From positions 1 through 7,501 of the forward strand of contig JAHEKD010000110.1 of the NCBI GenBank assembly GCA_024638545.1: 7,501 nucleotides of DNA. The letters are read 5' to 3'. Origin of the DNA: Gammaproteobacteria bacterium (GTDB taxonomy: Bacteria; Pseudomonadota; Gammaproteobacteria; Arenicellales; JAHEKD01). The position numbers and the translations under genes are program-made. The notes below the pieces were generated by a model. The model was given only the letters and a program-made list of their open reading frames with translations, was not told the origin of the DNA and did no database searches. Each line of letters begins with the position of its first letter. Position 1 is the first letter of the stretch. Below, in pieces: positions 6,422-7,501 of the stretch.

Positions 6422-7501
6422 CTAGAAGCCGTAAAGCAGCGGTACGACGATGCTCAGGCAGACCCAAACAATAAGCGTCAAGGGAGCTCCCACTTTTACA
6501 AAATCCATGAAGGTATAACCGCCTGCGTTCATTACCAGCAGGTTGGTTTGATAAGCCATAGGGGTTGCAAAACTCATATTTGCACCAAAAAGTACAGCAA
6601 GGACAAATGCTTCCACCGGCAGTCCGATCTCCTGCGCAATACTCACCGCGACAGGTGTGCCAATGACTGCCGCTGCATTATTCGATACAACATTCGTTAA
6701 CACCGCCATTAACAGCATTAAGGCACTGAATGTCAATCGACTGGACAGACCCTGCGTTAACACCACAAATTGATGTGCAATGTAATCTGTTGCACCGGTC
6801 TGAACCAATGCTGAACCAAGTGCCAGACTGGCGACCACGATGAGAATTATCTGTGAGCTTAGCGCTCGGCGAACATCCTGCCATTTCAGGCAGTTGGTCA
6901 ATAACATCAATAATGCACCGGCAAGCGCACTGATTGAAATAGGCAATATCCCCATCGCCGCGACACCAATGATCAGGGCCATGATGACCAGCGCGCGCGG
7001 CGCGTATTTTGTCAGTGGCAGTTCAATAGTCGCATCGAGCACCAGGAAATGTCCGCTGTGTTTAACTTTTTCGATATTTTCATTGGAACCCTGAACAAGC
7101 AGCACGTCGCCAAGACGGAGTTGTGTGCCCTCGATCCCCTTGGGAACGTGTTCAAGGATTTTCCCCTTGCGGTGAATCGCTAGCGTTACAAGATTGTAGA
7201 TTCTGGCAAAGTGAACTTCGTTAAGCGTTCGGTGTACCATCGGAGATCCCCGGTCGATAACCAGTTCGGCCAGGTGCTGCTCATTTTCTGAAAGCGGGTG
7301 ATCATCGCTGACTTCATGACCTTTTGAATAAAGTGTGGCGCCTAGTTGCTGTTCGAACTCCTTAAGTCTTGTGGGCGTGTCCATGACGAACAGCCGGTCA
7401 TCGGCCTTGATCTTTACATCAGGCAGTGGCGTGATAAATGCCTGCTCTTTGCGCTGTATCTTCAACACCTGCATTTCACCACTGGTGTGCGCACTGATAT
7501 C
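6422..7501 (-). CDS. SLC13-family anion permease with RCK_C domains (partial, N-terminal half outside the window)
   Basis: The frame is open to the right edge (the residues before the internal ATG at 7474 read DISAHTSGE), so the true start lies beyond base 7501. The visible 359 residues are the central and C-terminal part of a divalent-anion/sodium-symporter-type permease. A first RCK_C (TrkA-C) domain lies at about 8-50, and a second complete one at about 77-157 (LVIDRGSPMVHRTL through LRLGDVLLVQGSNENI). Membrane segments follow at about 167-185, 187-204, 217-235, 256-270, 273-291, 296-312 and 338-357. The second-half substrate-binding signature SNNA is at 273-276, and ATPMAYQTN at 312-320 matches the usual ATPxxYQTN. 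Complete family members are near 590 residues with the RCK_C pair between two membrane halves, which fits what is seen. The family imports sulfate, dicarboxylates or other anions. The substrate cannot be read from this part, and RCK_C domains suggest ligand control. Confidence 0.92.
   Translation of the reverse strand, partial: DISAHTSGEMQVLKIQRKEQAFITPLPDVKIKADDRLFVMDTPTRLKEFEQQLGATLYSKGHEVSDDHPLSENEQHLAELVIDRGSPMVHRTLNEVHFARIYNLVTLAIHRKGKILEHVPKGIEGTQLRLGDVLLVQGSNENIEKVKHSGHFLVLDATIELPLTKYAPRALVIMALIIGVAAMGILPISISALAGALLMLLTNCLKWQDVRRALSSQIILIVVASLALGSALVQTGATDYIAHQFVVLTQGLSSRLTFSALMLLMAVLTNVVSNNAAAVIGTPVAVSIAQEIGLPVEAFVLAVLFGANMSFATPMAYQTNLLVMNAGGYTFMDFVKVGAPLTLIVWVCLSIVVPLLYGF

Overview
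The window looks like a bacterial chromosome segment of moderate GC, most likely from a gammaproteobacterium. The evidence for that is a small PepSY protein translationally coupled to a di-haem cytochrome b561, preceded by a PmrA/QseB-type response-regulator box, together with SLC13 permease and SGNH hydrolase families common in that class. No rRNA, tRNA, insertion sequence, integrase or CRISPR array is visible, so the lineage call is an inference from gene content only.

The left two thirds (about 200-5283) lies on the + strand and carries three envelope-type genes separated by gaps of 227 and 168 bases. They are a membrane-anchored TolB/PD40-type beta-propeller (206-1231), a 946-residue polytopic membrane protein with a spermidine-synthase-like Rossmann domain (1459-4299), and an exported SGNH/GDSL hydrolase (4468-5283). 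The large membrane protein is the most unusual gene here. It keeps the fold and glycine-rich loop of aminopropyltransferases, but the two acidic catalytic positions appear replaced, and an extra beta-sandwich-like segment sits between the Rossmann domain and the C-terminal membrane block. The gaps between these genes are too wide to show an operon. The first 200 bases hold perhaps the last 16 codons of an upstream gene and nothing else that I can support.

The right third (5378-7501) is on the - strand and converges on the hydrolase gene. From the right edge leftwards it holds the C-terminal part of an SLC13-family permease with RCK_C domains (cut by the window edge), a terminator-like hairpin, then a regulated promoter driving the PepSY gene and the cytochrome b561 gene, whose stop and start codons overlap as TGATG. 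The promoter has a good -10 (TATGAT), and a CTTAAG-N5-CTTAAA direct repeat occupies the place of the -35. This arrangement is typical of activation by an OmpR-family regulator of the PmrA/QseB group, so the PepSY/cytochrome pair is probably a two-component-system output for envelope or redox stress. The regulator itself is not in the window.

The + strand genes have little visible Shine-Dalgarno signal, except the hydrolase, where the ribosome binding site decides the start.
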